Assembly: GCF_000003815.2 (NCBI RefSeq)
Contig: NC_049989.1
Location: 16,543,702-16,607,701, forward strand
Length of the DNA: 64,000 nt
Origin: Branchiostoma floridae
Taxonomy: Eukaryota; Chordata; Leptocardii; Amphioxiformes; Branchiostomatidae
Direction of reading: 5' to 3'
In this document: in pieces, positions 11,244 through 21,800 of the stretch
Numbering within the stretch: position 1 is the stretch's first letter
How the letters are laid out: each line of letters opens with the position of its first letter
Made by a program: the position numbers and the translations under genes
The notes under the pieces: generated by a model
What the model was told of the DNA's origin: nothing
Databases searched by the model: none
The model's input: only the letters and a program-made list of their open reading frames with translations

Positions 11244-11621
11244 TTACAGGATGCAGTTAACGTAGCCCTTATGCTTAGTGCACTGTCCTTGTTGCTGACA
11301 AGTCTTCCTGGCGACGTTGACATGATGCGGTTCCTGTGACAAGTGCTGAATGTTACAGCAGGTTTTCCTGTGGCAGACATGAGAAACCTCCAGAGTGACG
11401 TCCTCCTCTCCTGGCCTCTCCAACAGGAAGACTGCCCGGTACACTCTCCGGAACACTCGCCTTCCATCGAGCAGTTTCATCGAGGTTTTGTGGTGTACCT
11501 GTAGGGAATGGGTGTTGTTGGTAAAGTTTCCGTAAGTTTGGGTCGTTGCAGAGGGTTGCTGAGAACACATAAAACACGGCGGTAGAAGAACAAAAGAAAG
11601 TCTGTACACCTTGGATGGCAA
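11244..11621 (-). CDS. His-Cys box (I-PpoI-like) endonuclease-fold protein, 5' end uncertain
   Basis: The 125-residue ORF ends in the zinc-binding loop typical of His-Cys box homing endonucleases (a His-Me finger, beta-beta-alpha-metal fold). Residues and spacing match I-PpoI: SH81 (catalytic His98), C83, C88 and H93 (first zinc site; C100, C105, H110), N102 (metal ligand Asn119), then C108, C114, H117 and C123 (second zinc site; C125, C132, H134, C138). The block reads SHVCHRKTCCNIQHL...N...C...C..H...C. The upstream part VFRRVYRAVFLLER suits the beta strand and helix before this loop. The start Met at 11621 is doubtful: strong acceptor-like TTCTCAG and CCCTACAG occur inside the N-terminal part on the minus strand, so this may be the last exon of a longer gene. 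In animals these domains are of unknown role; nuclease activity is inferred. Confidence 0.6.
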   Translation of the reverse strand: MPSKVYRLSFVLLPPCFMCSQQPSATTQTYGNFTNNTHSLQVHHKTSMKLLDGRRVFRRVYRAVFLLERPGEEDVTLEVSHVCHRKTCCNIQHLSQEPHHVNVARKTCQQQGQCTKHKGYVNCIL

Positions 11622-11871
11622 GACTCAACTATGCGATCTAACGCTAAGTGCACAACCAGCCGTACATGCAAATACGTGCTGTCTACGTGCAAAAACGTGC
11701 AATCTGTTTGGATCTGTACGTGGTAAGTACCGCCTCCGTACGAACTCGTAGTGTGTGACAAAGCCAGCCTACATACTGCCACAGGGGCCACAATGTTAGA
11801 ATTACCCTCACATTCTCAGAAATTCAATATTTGTAAACAATCGGAAGTCGGGTGAACGTCGCCCGACTAAC

Positions 11872-12044
11872 GTAGTCTCCAAGCAGTCCCTACGGTGCCT
11901 TAGAAATAGTATCAAAGCTGGCCAGGGACTTGGTATACCGGCCCGTTTGACTCCCTTAGCCGGCTATCTCCCTTTCGCCGGCTATACTCCTTTGACAGCT
12001 TTGATACTATTTCTAAGGCACCGTAGGGTCTGCTTGGAGACTAC
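11872..12044. mobile_element. Fold-back element with 49-bp inverted arms
   Basis: Left arm 11872-11920 (starting GTAGTCTCCAAGCAG) and right arm 11996-12044 (ending CTGCTTGGAGACTAC) are near-perfect inverted repeats around a 75-base loop. The loop has its own small GCCGGCTAT repeats. It is non-coding and looks like a MITE. Confidence 0.85.
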
Positions 12045-12419
12045 GACTAACGGGCGTTCGCCATCCGATTTGAACTGGATGATTAATAACTATGTCTGTG
12101 CAGACTGTGCTCGCCTATCGTTAGATTGACGCAAGACTATTAACTGATACCCTTGCGAGGTATACATGATTTGCACGCACGATATGCGATTCGGTAACGA
12201 GCTCTGCGATCTCGGAGATCTCCTGCGACTTGTCGCTTATGTTAAGAACATGTTTCGTTGCGCCGCGACCGTCGTAAGACTCCTGAAAATTGCCGGCGAT
12301 CCCTAAAAATCGCAAGATGATCGTCAGAACACCGGACGAACACCGTCAGAACACCGTCACGAAAATGTCATTTAGGGCTCGTAAACTAGTCTTCCGATCG
12401 AATCGCGCCTAATGTATGA
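12045..12419. other. Intergenic
   Basis: No supported gene or repeat. Short repeated phrases GAACACCGTCAGAACACCGTCA lie near 12328-12358. Confidence 0.4.
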
Positions 12420-12645
12420 AAGAACCCACTGAACTTATCGAAAAGACTCCTTCTCGATGTGAGTGGTTCAAACCCGACAGTCCTATGGCCGCACCTGGGG
12501 CAATTATTGTCGTATTGAAGTCACCTGAGTGGCGCCAAATGGCAGACCCTTGCGATTTAGCCCCACCTATTGTAAACTAACAATTCAGCCCCTGGCTCCC
12601 AAGAGTGAGTAGTCGGCCCACCCAATAACAATAACAATTATAAAA
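12420..12645 (+). mobile_element. SINE-1, 3' two-thirds, plus strand
   Basis: This has the shared AAAGAACCCACTG, CGCACCTGGGGCAATTA, TGAGTGGCGCCAAATGGCAG and GAGTAGTCGGCCCACCC blocks, followed by a (CAATAA)n tail at 12626-12645. The tail lies on the right, so this copy is on the plus strand. It lacks the tRNA-like head. Confidence 0.75.
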
Positions 12646-13706
12646 GGTCCCCTTTGTTACGACGGTAGCAAAGCCGTAGGGATGGGAGAGGTCCGAGTAA
12701 TTTGTTTCATTTTACCTGTCTCGTGATCAGTTAATTGGGTGTAAAGTGTCTTTCTCATGGGAACAACATACTTGTCTAACAGTAACTGTATTAAAGTTTG
12801 TTTTATCTGACCATTACCAACTCAGCCAGGTCAAGTCGGCCAAAACCTTGATCAACTTACTTGGAACAAATCCTGGTCAACTCGGACCAACGCTCCTGTC
12901 TTGGTCGAACTATTCCCCTGTTATTGTCGATATCCGTTGGCCCCTGTGGTCGAAGTTAAACTGTGCACTACCTCTTTCCATGCAGTTGTGTCCGCTATGA
13001 TGGTACTCCCTATCGCAACGATCCAATATATGGTTTAAAGGTATACGTGTATTGTTACATGGAGATACTTCAAATTTACCTTAGTCTGGGCTTTTGTTGC
13101 CTGATTGGTGTTTTGCTCATACAACTGCAGATTGGTATTTTTCTCATACAATACAGCTTCTAAAAACACCGGATACAAGTTACCATGTGGATAAAGGTGA
13201 ACTACCGATATGTGTATACATGGAGATACTTCGATTCTACCTTAGGTTTGTGTTGCTTGTAAATTGTTTAATATTTATTCCCTGCAAAATAAACATAGAA
13301 AAAAACAGCAATTGACAGTTTCCGAAGAACGAACCTACAAAACAGACCAATTAACAGACCACTACTATTGTAAGACTACCACGGCACACCCAAAATGCAA
13401 ACCTAGAAAAACAAATTAATTAACAGGCAACTACTATTGTAAGACTACCGCTGCACAACCAATCAATGAACAGCATCCAATTTTGCACATTTGCGTAATG
13501 TCGGTGTGAAAAGTATAAATTTTGCCCCCGTCTCCGTTTTTACATAGCTGCAGTCCGACTTCGTTAGACGCTAGGCACATCGTGATCGCTCTTGCACGGC
13601 AGGAACCAAGTAGGTACCAGGTTTACTTTATCAACTACTCTTATTAGCATTACATCAATTGCATCCGTGACCAACTCTTGATTTTGTTAGTTTTTCGCAA
13701 AGCTTT
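12646..13706. other. Intergenic, older repeat copy
   Basis: The segment 12790-13015 is similar to 14190-14345: shared phrases include GACATCCG/GATATCCG, TGTCCGCTAT and TGGTACTC. It appears to be one flank of a diverged repeat whose centre is the minisatellite at 13707-14215. A GGATAAAGGTGAACTA block at 13191-13206 matches the end of the MITE at 16662-16875. No gene is seen. Confidence 0.4.
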
Positions 13707-14215
13707 CAACTCGGCCAAAACCCCTGGTCAACTCGGTCCAAACCTCTGGCCAACTTGCCCTGACCCAGGTTCATAAGGCCCAGTCAACACGGCCCAAATG
13801 CCTTGACTCTAAACCCTGGTCAACTTGGTCAAAACCCCGGTTAATTTGGCCCAGTCAACTTGGCCCAAATGCCTTTTCAACTCGACTTAGATGCCCTTTC
13901 AACTCGGCCTAAATGCATTTTCAACTCGGCCCAAATGCCTTGTCAACTCGGCCCAAACTAACCCAACTCGGCCCAAATGCCTCTTCAACTTGGCCCAAAT
14001 GCCTTTTCAACTCGACTCAAATGCCCTTTCAACTCGGCCCAAATGCCATTTCAACTCGACCCAAATGCCTTTTCAACTCGGCCCAAACTAACGTTCCTGG
14101 TCAATTCGGCCCAAATGCCTTTTCAAGTTGGCCCAAATGCCCTTTCACCCGGCCCAAATGCCTCATCAACAACGTTAACTCGGCCCAAACCCTGGTCAAC
14201 TCGGCCAAGCTATTT
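13707..14215. repeat. 21-bp minisatellite (CAACTCGGCCCAAATGCCTTT)
   Basis: About 20 degenerate units of roughly 21 bp follow the pattern TCAACTCGGCCCAAATGCCTT. The unit is a multiple of three, so long repetitive ORFs appear in several frames; they are by-products of the repeat. Diverged single units also occur at 12818-12900. Confidence 0.9.
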
Positions 14216-14757
14216 CGTCCCTCCTTGCTCGTCCTGATTGTTGACATCCGCTAGCCCTTGTGATTTGAGTCAATCTCTGCACTACTTCTTGCTATGTATA
14301 TTTGTCCGCTATATGTGGTACTCAGTTTCACCTTAACAAACACTGTTTTTACTGAACGATCTGTATTAAAGCGTTTTACGTGGTAATCACTCCAAGTATC
14401 CTTATATATCAGTTATAACCTTGTAATATTACTTGTATCATAGACTCAGAATATCATAGATACTAGTAGTAACGACTGCTTTCATAGAGTAACACAGATC
14501 GTACAACTGCGAGTCTAGTTTGTAAACACAGATCGCCTCTGTAGTCAAATGATATCCGTAAGAACAAACCTCATATATCGGTTAACGTAATGCTGTTGTT
14601 ATATATTGTATTGTCACCAAAGCTAGCTGTTGAAATAGTCTCCGGCTAGTTGGGTAGCCCTTGCTGTATCTCTCTATACTGCCGAATAATTCAAATCAAA
14701 ATCTCTATATGCGATTGAAAATATCCAACTATAAAGTTCTATTTCCTTTTACCTCAG
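14216..14757. other. Upstream region of the small secreted peptide gene
   Basis: No ORF of note. A good 3' splice site (pyrimidine-rich tract ending TTTTACCTCAG, 14741-14757) lies 13 bases before the peptide start codon, so a non-coding first exon and the promoter must lie somewhere in or beyond this stretch. Confidence 0.45.
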
Positions 14758-14770
14758 GTGAGTCAACACC

Positions 14771-15341
14771 ATGAGGCTGTTCGCCTGTATGCTGCTTGTG
14801 ACGATGGTTTTCACCGCAATGCTGATTGACCACTCGGAGGGCTTCGCTCGCCGCCGGTACAGCAGGAGACGGTACTTCTCGGCAGAAATTGGACAGCTGG
14901 CGAAAGACGTGAAAGAAACGAGGTCCCTCATGGATCAACTGAATGACGTGCTGGATGAAGTGGATGAGCAGCTTGACGCACGTGCACAGGAGTTAGGGGG
15001 TCCAGAGGAGCAAGAAGGTAAGAAATCTCACGTTTTCCTGTCCTTTTTTTTACTATGTATTGTAAATACATTTACGTGTCATTGCACAAGAAACCAGGCG
15101 AAACCAGGCAAAGGTCGGAAGATGGAGTCGGCCGAATCGGCTCATACTTTGTATGTGTGATAGATATGTGGAACCATGAACAGCCATATTGATAAAACCC
15201 TCCATGTATTTTTCGTTATGGCAGTCTGGGATCCCCCTCAAAGACCCTCTAAAATCCAACAATTTATGGCTGAAAATGACTGAATTTTCGATGGCTATGC
15301 TGACAGTTCTGATTGTATGCTTATTTTCAGACGCGCCCTGA
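14771..15341 (+). CDS. Small secreted peptide precursor (85 aa, two coding exons)
   Basis: Exons 14771-15017 and 15331-15341 join with GTAAGA/TTTTCAG borders to give 85 residues ending EEQEDAP. Residues 1-24 are a clear signal peptide (MRLFACMLLVTMVFTAML, then IDHSEG). Next comes a basic stretch with two RRR clusters (27-29 and 32-34) around YS and YF, then a long acidic amphipathic helix (about 37-75; LAKDVKETRSLMDQLNDVL) that could form a coiled coil. There are no cysteines in the mature part. A 5'UTR acceptor lies just upstream, and AATAAA at about 15439 suits polyadenylation. The layout resembles a neuropeptide, hormone or cationic-peptide precursor, but I recognise no family, so the role is open. 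Confidence 0.7.
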
Positions 15342-15621
15342 TGCGACGCTGACTCCTGTACCCGGCATGACAGCCTACCGGATCAACGGAACACCGGCGT
15401 TTCCAGTGATGGGCAAAAAATCAAACGCTGGGTTGATAAATAAAAGTCATGAAAAACGTTATTCTTTGTGCAGTGTGACTTATTTATAAGAACTTGTGAT
15501 ATCGCTGGCCTTGTGTTCGTAGTTATGATCGAAGTCGTATGAATAAAGTAGAGTGGCAGGATTGGAATGTGACAGGAAGAGAAGGCGAAAAGACTTGCTC
15601 ATTGACAGGAAGTAGAATTCC

Positions 15622-15623
<2 letters not shown>

Positions 15624-15661
<38 letters not shown>

Positions 15662-15746
15662 ATGAGTGTGTGTGTGTGTGTGTGTATGTATGAGTGTGTG
15701 TGTGTGTGTGTCACTGTGTGTGTGAGTTTGTGTGTGTGTGTGTATG
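15624..15746. repeat. (TG)n microsatellite
   Basis: Interrupted (TG)n with TATGTATGAG interruptions. ORFs of Val/Cys or His/Thr across it are artefacts. Confidence 0.95.
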
Positions 15747-16039
15747 AAGCCATGCAGTGGGTATATTAGCCTCCATGGTCCAGCGATAAAACAGAATAAA
15801 CAGGTTACCTGTAAGTGTCATGCATGCAGGCTTATTTTTCATGTCGACCTCCAGTTTTTCTTCAGTTTTTACTCGCAAGGTGCATGGAATCTTGGTAGAC
15901 TTGCTGACGTCAAACTTGTCTTTCTTGTCTAAACTAGTACTATCTATGGTGGTTCGAGGTTTGTAACTGTTGCTAATTTCACTAGAAAGGTCTGAACAAA
16001 ATAACGGAGATGCCACGGTCTCCCACACCAAACAATCCA

Positions 16040-16445
16040 ATATTACTAAATATGTTTATTGCAAATTCTTGCCCGAAAGCTAATTGCAGGTACAAACAAC
16101 ATGTAAAATAAGGAAAATACAAAGGTGCTAGGAACTACATTCTATGACTATGCTATGCTAGTGTACATTATGCTGGTTTTGTTGGGTTAGGCTTCTTCTC
16201 TTTAGGCAGTGGAAGACGAATTTACCCACTTCTTTTATAATGTGTGGGTTCTTTGATTTTAATAGTAGGGTTGATTTTTCATTGTCAGGAATGGTTGGAA
16301 AGTAAGCGTGTATTTTGGATACGCTCATAAATAGTTGGTTTCTTATATCATCATAAAAAGAACAATTAGTGATAAAATGACTCTCGTCTTCCACAGCATT
16401 TGAGAGGAAATATTTACAGATCCTCTCAGACACAGGTAGCTTCAT
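16040..16445 (-). pseudogene. LINE-X 3' tail (C-terminal ORF fragment and 3'UTR)
   Basis: Minus-strand ORF 16158-16445 contains VEDESHFITNCSFYDDIRNQLF, the tail domain seen at 53482, 51998, 56940 and 61480 (pattern EDE-x-HF-x4-C-x2-Y-x3-R). The 3'UTR reaches about 16040, where TTTATTGCAAATTC matches the LINE-X end GAATATGCAATAAA. There is no RT, so this is a dead 5'-truncated copy. Confidence 0.75.
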
Positions 16446-16661
16446 ATATCTCCCCTTTTTTCTATTACTATACCTTTATCATGTGAATTTCACTTGCAAC
16501 TCACGTGTTGCTGAAATTATTGAACCCAAGAGTGAAAATAAAAATATACACCAAGTACTGAGCAGTGTGGAAAAATTAAGTGTGTCGATCCTTACTCCCT
16601 TTTGAATAAATCGGCGACAATGGGGACGGCTATTTTACAAACATATAGATATTTTCATGTA

Positions 16662-16875
16662 ACGCTGGTTCACCTTTATCCGAGGGTAACCTATATTCGT
16701 TGTTTGTAAGAAAAACTTATTTAGGGATATGAAGTTGACGCATGGTGGTTTCAAATCGGAGCATTGTGAAAATATTGCAAATTTGAAATCACTGTCCGCA
16801 GACTTAATACTCCTAAATGTGCTGTTTTTAAAGACAACGGATAATGGTCACCCCACGGATAAAGGTGAACTAACG
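16662..16875. mobile_element. MITE with TTCACCTTTATCCG ends
   Basis: ACGCTGGTTCACCTTTATCC at 16662-16681 is the inverted partner of GGATAAAGGTGAACTAACG near 16857-16875. A lone matching end is at 13191. It is non-coding. Confidence 0.65.
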
Positions 16876-17899
16876 ACATATCAAAGAGTGGTAGTGGCGG
16901 CTTCCACTATAGATTTTTTACATCAAAACTTGGTATAGAAAAAAAACACAAACACAGAAATCATCGGACGTCAGAGACTTTACAAATTCTTTATTTGAAG
17001 ATCCTCATAAAAAATGATCCAAGACATCATCTCAAGAAATATATATGCAGATAGTTTCCTGTCCTCAGGGTCTGGGCGGGCAGTCGTAATCGCTGTTGTC
17101 TGTGTCTCATAGAAAAGAAATAAGCCGGTAAGGATCTGTAACACATGAAAACTACTGTCGAAAACATTCAAAGAAGGACAGGTGCATATTTGTGCGTTCA
17201 AAGGTTTTTTAGTTAAGATATAATGGCATTACCTGATTAAAACATGTTTTCCTTTTGCTTTTCGGTACACACTCAAGCAAGACGTCACAACAACGATCGA
17301 AGTAAAGTACAATGCAGCATTTAGTGTACAACAAAACGCAAGAAGCTCTCTCCAACCATAGTACTGTGTGTGTAAACGTAAAAAAGTGTAAATGGAGTCC
17401 TGTTTCCTGTAAATGCATTTAAGTTCGCGGGGATTTAATTTCGCGGTAGCGGGAAAGGGACTTTTCGCGGTGGATTTAAGTTCGCGGTATGGGAAGGGCT
17501 GATGCTTTTTTGCGAAACATTTACGTGGGTCCGTAAGTTGTACGCAGTGACACTCACTTTAAAGAACAATTACTGATAAAGGCTTAAATCCTAAACGAAC
17601 TATTGTATTCAGTGTCTGAAGCTAAGGTCACCATTATGTACACTGCAATCTTATATATTTATTTCTTCTCATTGTACTTATTAAAAAAATTATCCTTGGC
17701 TGAATCTGGAAAAATGACTTTTTGCCCTTTGGCATGGCAACACGGCAATCGGAAATCCTAGAGCCCTAACCCATACCGCTTCGCACATTGTTTCAGTTCC
17801 TTTCACAATATACATGTAGCAACACTGAGAACGTGTATGAAGTGATTATGGCTTTATTTCAATGACAATGACAATGAAGTTTATTGAATATTATCATAT
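16876..17899. other. Intergenic with a half TACTGTAAAT-family MITE
   Basis: CCTGTAAATGCATTTAAGTTCGCGG at 17406-17430, followed by more GCGGTGGATTTAAG motifs to about 17500, is one half of the MITE seen at 58869. No gene is supported; short minus-strand ORFs here show no recognisable domain. Confidence 0.5.
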
Positions 17900-18824
17900 A
17901 GCCAGGCGCCGCGAACCAATCAGAAGGCCCCGTTCCACGTTGGTTATGACGCCGTAACACGTAGATTCAGGCCAGGCAGGTGGGTATCGCTCCTCTGATT
18001 GGTCAGAATGAATCGACACCGGCACCGGTGTCAATTTGCTTCGANNNNNNNNNNNNNNNNNNNNNNNNNNNNNNNNNNNNNNNNNNNNNNNNNNNNNNNN
18101 NNNNNNNNNNNNNNNNNNNNNNNNNNNNNNNNNNNNNNNNNNNNNNNNNNNNNNNNNNNNNNNNNNNNNNNNNNNNNNNNNNNNNNNNNNNNNNNNNNNN
18201 NNNNNNNNNNNNNNNNNNNNNNNNNNNNNNNNNNNNNNNNNNNNNNNNNNNNNNNNNNNNNNNNNNNNNNNNNNNNNNNNNNNNNNNNNNNNNNNNNNNN
18301 NNNNNNNNNNNNNNNNNNNNNNNNNNNNNNNNNNNNNNNNNNNNNNNNNNNNNNNNNNNNNNNNNNNNNNNNNNNNNNNNNNNNNNNNNNNNNNNNNNNN
18401 NNNNNNNNNNNNNNNNNNNNNNNNNNNNNNNNNNNNNNNNNNNNNNNNNNNNNNNNNNNNNNNNNNNNNNNNNNNNNNNNNNNNNNNNNNNNNNNNNNNN
18501 NNNNNNNNNNNNNNNNNNNNNNNNNNNNNNNNNNNNNNNNNNNNNNNNNNNNNNNNNNNNNNNNNNNNNNNNNNNNNNNNNNNNNNNNNNNNNNNNNNNN
18601 NNNNNNNNNNNNNNNNTGAAGCGCCGTCTGGCGCCGCTTTGGGTACTGCAGCTCCAGTACACCTGCCTCATGATTAGCATAACAAAGGTTGCCGTGAGTC
18701 GCCATCACGTGACTAACCCGGAAGTCAGGCACGGTTTCACAACTAAAAGAGGAACTTTTTTTCTTGCAATGCCGGTTTCTCCGGACAACAGAACTTCGCA
18801 AAATTCACAAAAGAACACCTCAAG
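17900..18824 (+). promoter_or_regulatory. Putative promoter and first exon of the LRR-Death-GT gene
   Basis: A GC-richer island around the gap. It has CCAAT-type boxes (AACCAATCAGA at 17914, CTGATTGGTCAGA at 17995), then after the gap CATCACGTGAC (E-box) and CCCGGAAGT (ETS-type site) at 18703-18725. An ATG at 18769 opens a frame that ends in a strong donor CAAG/GTAAGT at 18824. Promoter function is inferred from motif content and position only. Confidence 0.4.
18045..18616. other. Assembly gap (572 N)
   Basis: A sized run of Ns in the putative promoter island. All ORFs crossing it are artefacts. Confidence 0.97.
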
Positions 18825-21800
18825 GTAAGTCAGGTAAGTTTTGTGCGGCAGGTATATAGGTCATGGGATTCGTATACGGTTCCTTCTTAGCTCGAGTCTA
18901 AACTTCCAACCTAACGTTCCTTAAAGTTTAATATTAAAGTGTCGTACCCAACGCATCTTAATGTCAGCATTGGGCAATAATTCTCTCCTAAGAATCCTGT
19001 AAGGGGGTAACCTTGTGCTCGACATCAGTTTGATGAGTTTGATCAAAGAAATTTGAAGCTAAGTGAAATATTGTTGTTATTGTTATTGTTATTGGGTGGG
19101 CCGACTACTCACTCTTTGCAGCCAGGGGCTGAATTGCGAGGAGCTTACAATAGGCGGGGCTAGATCGCAAGGGTCTGGAGCGAGCTGCCATTCGGCGCCA
19201 CTCAGGTGACCTCAATACGACTGTCGCAAGTGTCTGGAGCGAGCTGCCATTCGGCGCCACTCAGGTGACCTCAATACGACTGTCGCAAGTGTCTGGAGCG
19301 AGCTGCCATTCGGCGCCACTCACGTGACCTCAATACGACAGTAATTGCCCCAGGTGCGGCCAAGGTACTGTAGGTTTTGAACCGCTCACACAGCACCATC
19401 GCACATGTGGCGGGTTCTTTAACGTGCCCGGGGTATGGCTCTCCCCAGACACAGGACCTCCATTTAACGTCCTATCCGAGGGACGATATTTTGCTGCGCG
19501 CGTGCGAAACACGCCACAGGTGTTCTACAGAGTCTGTACAAACTTCAGACAATGTTGTAAACTTGGACTCTCATGTTACACCCGGGATGGATGAGTTGTG
19601 TTGCGATATCAATCATTAAGTTTTTCTATTGATGACAAGAAAAGATTTAATGACATTGAAACTTATGAAAGCAAAGCTTCTTTGATTCATGCAGTATTAC
19701 ATAATCACCTCCCTCCCTACCATCCAAAACTCACTAGAGGTGTTTTTATTCAGTACATGTACAACCGTTAGATGTTGGCCAGCTTGACTCTAACTTATAT
19801 AATTGTATTTGAGCTAACTGAATCTCGGAGCTTAAATTTGTTTGCTGCCAACTCCCTCCTGCGTGTGTATACATGGTTACCTTGTTACTCCACTGCTAAT
19901 TAGTAAACTTACTAAAGAACAGAGACGATATCCACCTTAGATACACCTGTACAGCTTTAAGGATGGCCCGTATCATTTTATGTTGTTCTTTAATTTCCAC
20001 TGTGAACACGAAAGAAAAGAGCCAGTAGTGTTGTTTACCCTGTCATGGTACCTGCACCTTGAAAGCACCTGTGACTGTCTGACATTGTACCAAAATGGCG
20101 GATAAGGCACTAACGGTTACATATTTAAAAGTTTCCGTTTATTCAGGAGCGATACCTGTGCTAGGTGACACATGTATAGCTTTAGGGATGCCCGTTAGTC
20201 TTTTATTTTGTTCCTTTAATGTGAATTCCAACCAAAAGAGCTAATACGGGATACAGTGATTTTTACCTTGTTACTGTACCCAACAAAGCACCCATGACCT
20301 TCTGACCTTATAACTAAACTGGCGGACGGGGTACTACGTGTCTAATGTTAAAGTGTGTTTAGCGGTGTATAATTGTGGCGGGGAGGGGGTCTGTGTAGTG
20401 ACTTAACTGCCAATTCATACTGCACGAATTATAATACTCTATGAATATTACAATTTACTAACACACTTTCGGGAAGCGAAATGAAGCAGTGTCTGTAACA
20501 TTGAGGTGATTTCACATGTAATAGTATGTAATGAAATAATCACTAAAAAAGAGCCAAATCGTATCTTGTTATCGAATGAGTGGAAATGTGGCACAGACGT
20601 TGCTAAATAAAGAACCAACAATTTGGGATATTTCAATCTCAAGAGGATGTATCTCTTCATTTCTTCTGCCAAATTTTTAACTTCATAAAATTTGGAGCCT
20701 GTTATGAAACCAATGGCATTACTTTGTTTGGCTGAACCTCATACATAGTGACTTAAACGTGAGCCAAACTAAAGCCACATGCACCTCTACTAATGTGGAT
20801 GGAAAACAACAGGATAAACGCCTTTCCTTTAAATTTTCATAGAGAACGAAAAACTACTTCACAGCCTCCTAAACTTGGCCTAACGGATTTGCGGCACCAC
20901 TGGGAGGCACCGGTGTGTCTGGCTACAGCAGAAAACACATGGAAGAGAAAGAAAAGGTTGGTGAAATCTTTCTTTTAAAGTTGGCACTTTAAATACACGA
21001 ATACAACGAAGAATGCACCCAGCACATAAGTGCACCTTGAAGCAACGGACGCCGGGTAGGATTATGATCATGCCTATTGTTCAATAATAAATATGCTTTC
21101 GCTGAAAAGCTACCTCTGCCTTTCCTGACATCACATCATTCTAAATCATATGTTGATTGACGTTCAATATATGACGAAAACAATATTGTTGTAACATTAT
21201 AACACTCATTTAAAGAATCGTAAATGGTATGACGTGTTGAAGATACTGCAAACATCTCCATTTTGGCACGCTCTGGACAGTCTACCCAAAGTGTCCCGCG
21301 TCTCCCTTCATTCAATGGGATCCGTGAAAATGGTTACGTTACAAAGTCGCGGACCAAACTTCTGTATCTGTATCTATATAGCCGGTATAACCGCCGTTCG
21401 TAACACACCAGCTTCGCAGGCACGCGGCGCGGCAGCAGCTGGTTATATTACACCGAACGACTCGTTACCCCTAACTCTTGCACATCTATCTGCAAGCGTT
21501 CTTTAAAACTATCCAGAGAAGAGGCCCCTACTGTGCTTGGTGATAACAAATTCCACAATACGATAGTTCTGGGAAAATACGAATTTTTGAACACATCAAT
21601 CCTAGGTTGGTAACTCTGGTATTTGAAGGCATGACTGTTTCTTGTTCTTTTTTGAGCTGGTATTAGATAATTATCAGTTGGTACGTCCACCAGTTTATTG
21701 GTCATTTTGTACGTCATGGAAAGTCTGGACATTTTCCTTCTGTCTTCAAGTGACATCCACTGCAAATCTGTTTTCATTTTGGTAACACTAGAATCCTTGT

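Noticed and set aside
11477-11791. 104-codon minus-strand ORF overlapping the endonuclease-fold gene
   Set aside because: Different frame from the His-Cys box, with no domain; probably chance or part of the upstream intron.
13891-14254. ORFs of 66-113 codons with PKCLFNSAQ-type repeats
   Set aside because: By-product of a 21-bp minisatellite, open in several frames, with no start context or splice sites.
15523-15769. ORFs rich in Val/Cys or His/Thr on both strands
   Set aside because: Translation of a (TG)n microsatellite; the same applies at 37573-37827 and 52845-53461.
17980-18828. Long ORFs on both strands across 18045-18616
   Set aside because: They are made of Ns; only the short flanks are sequence.
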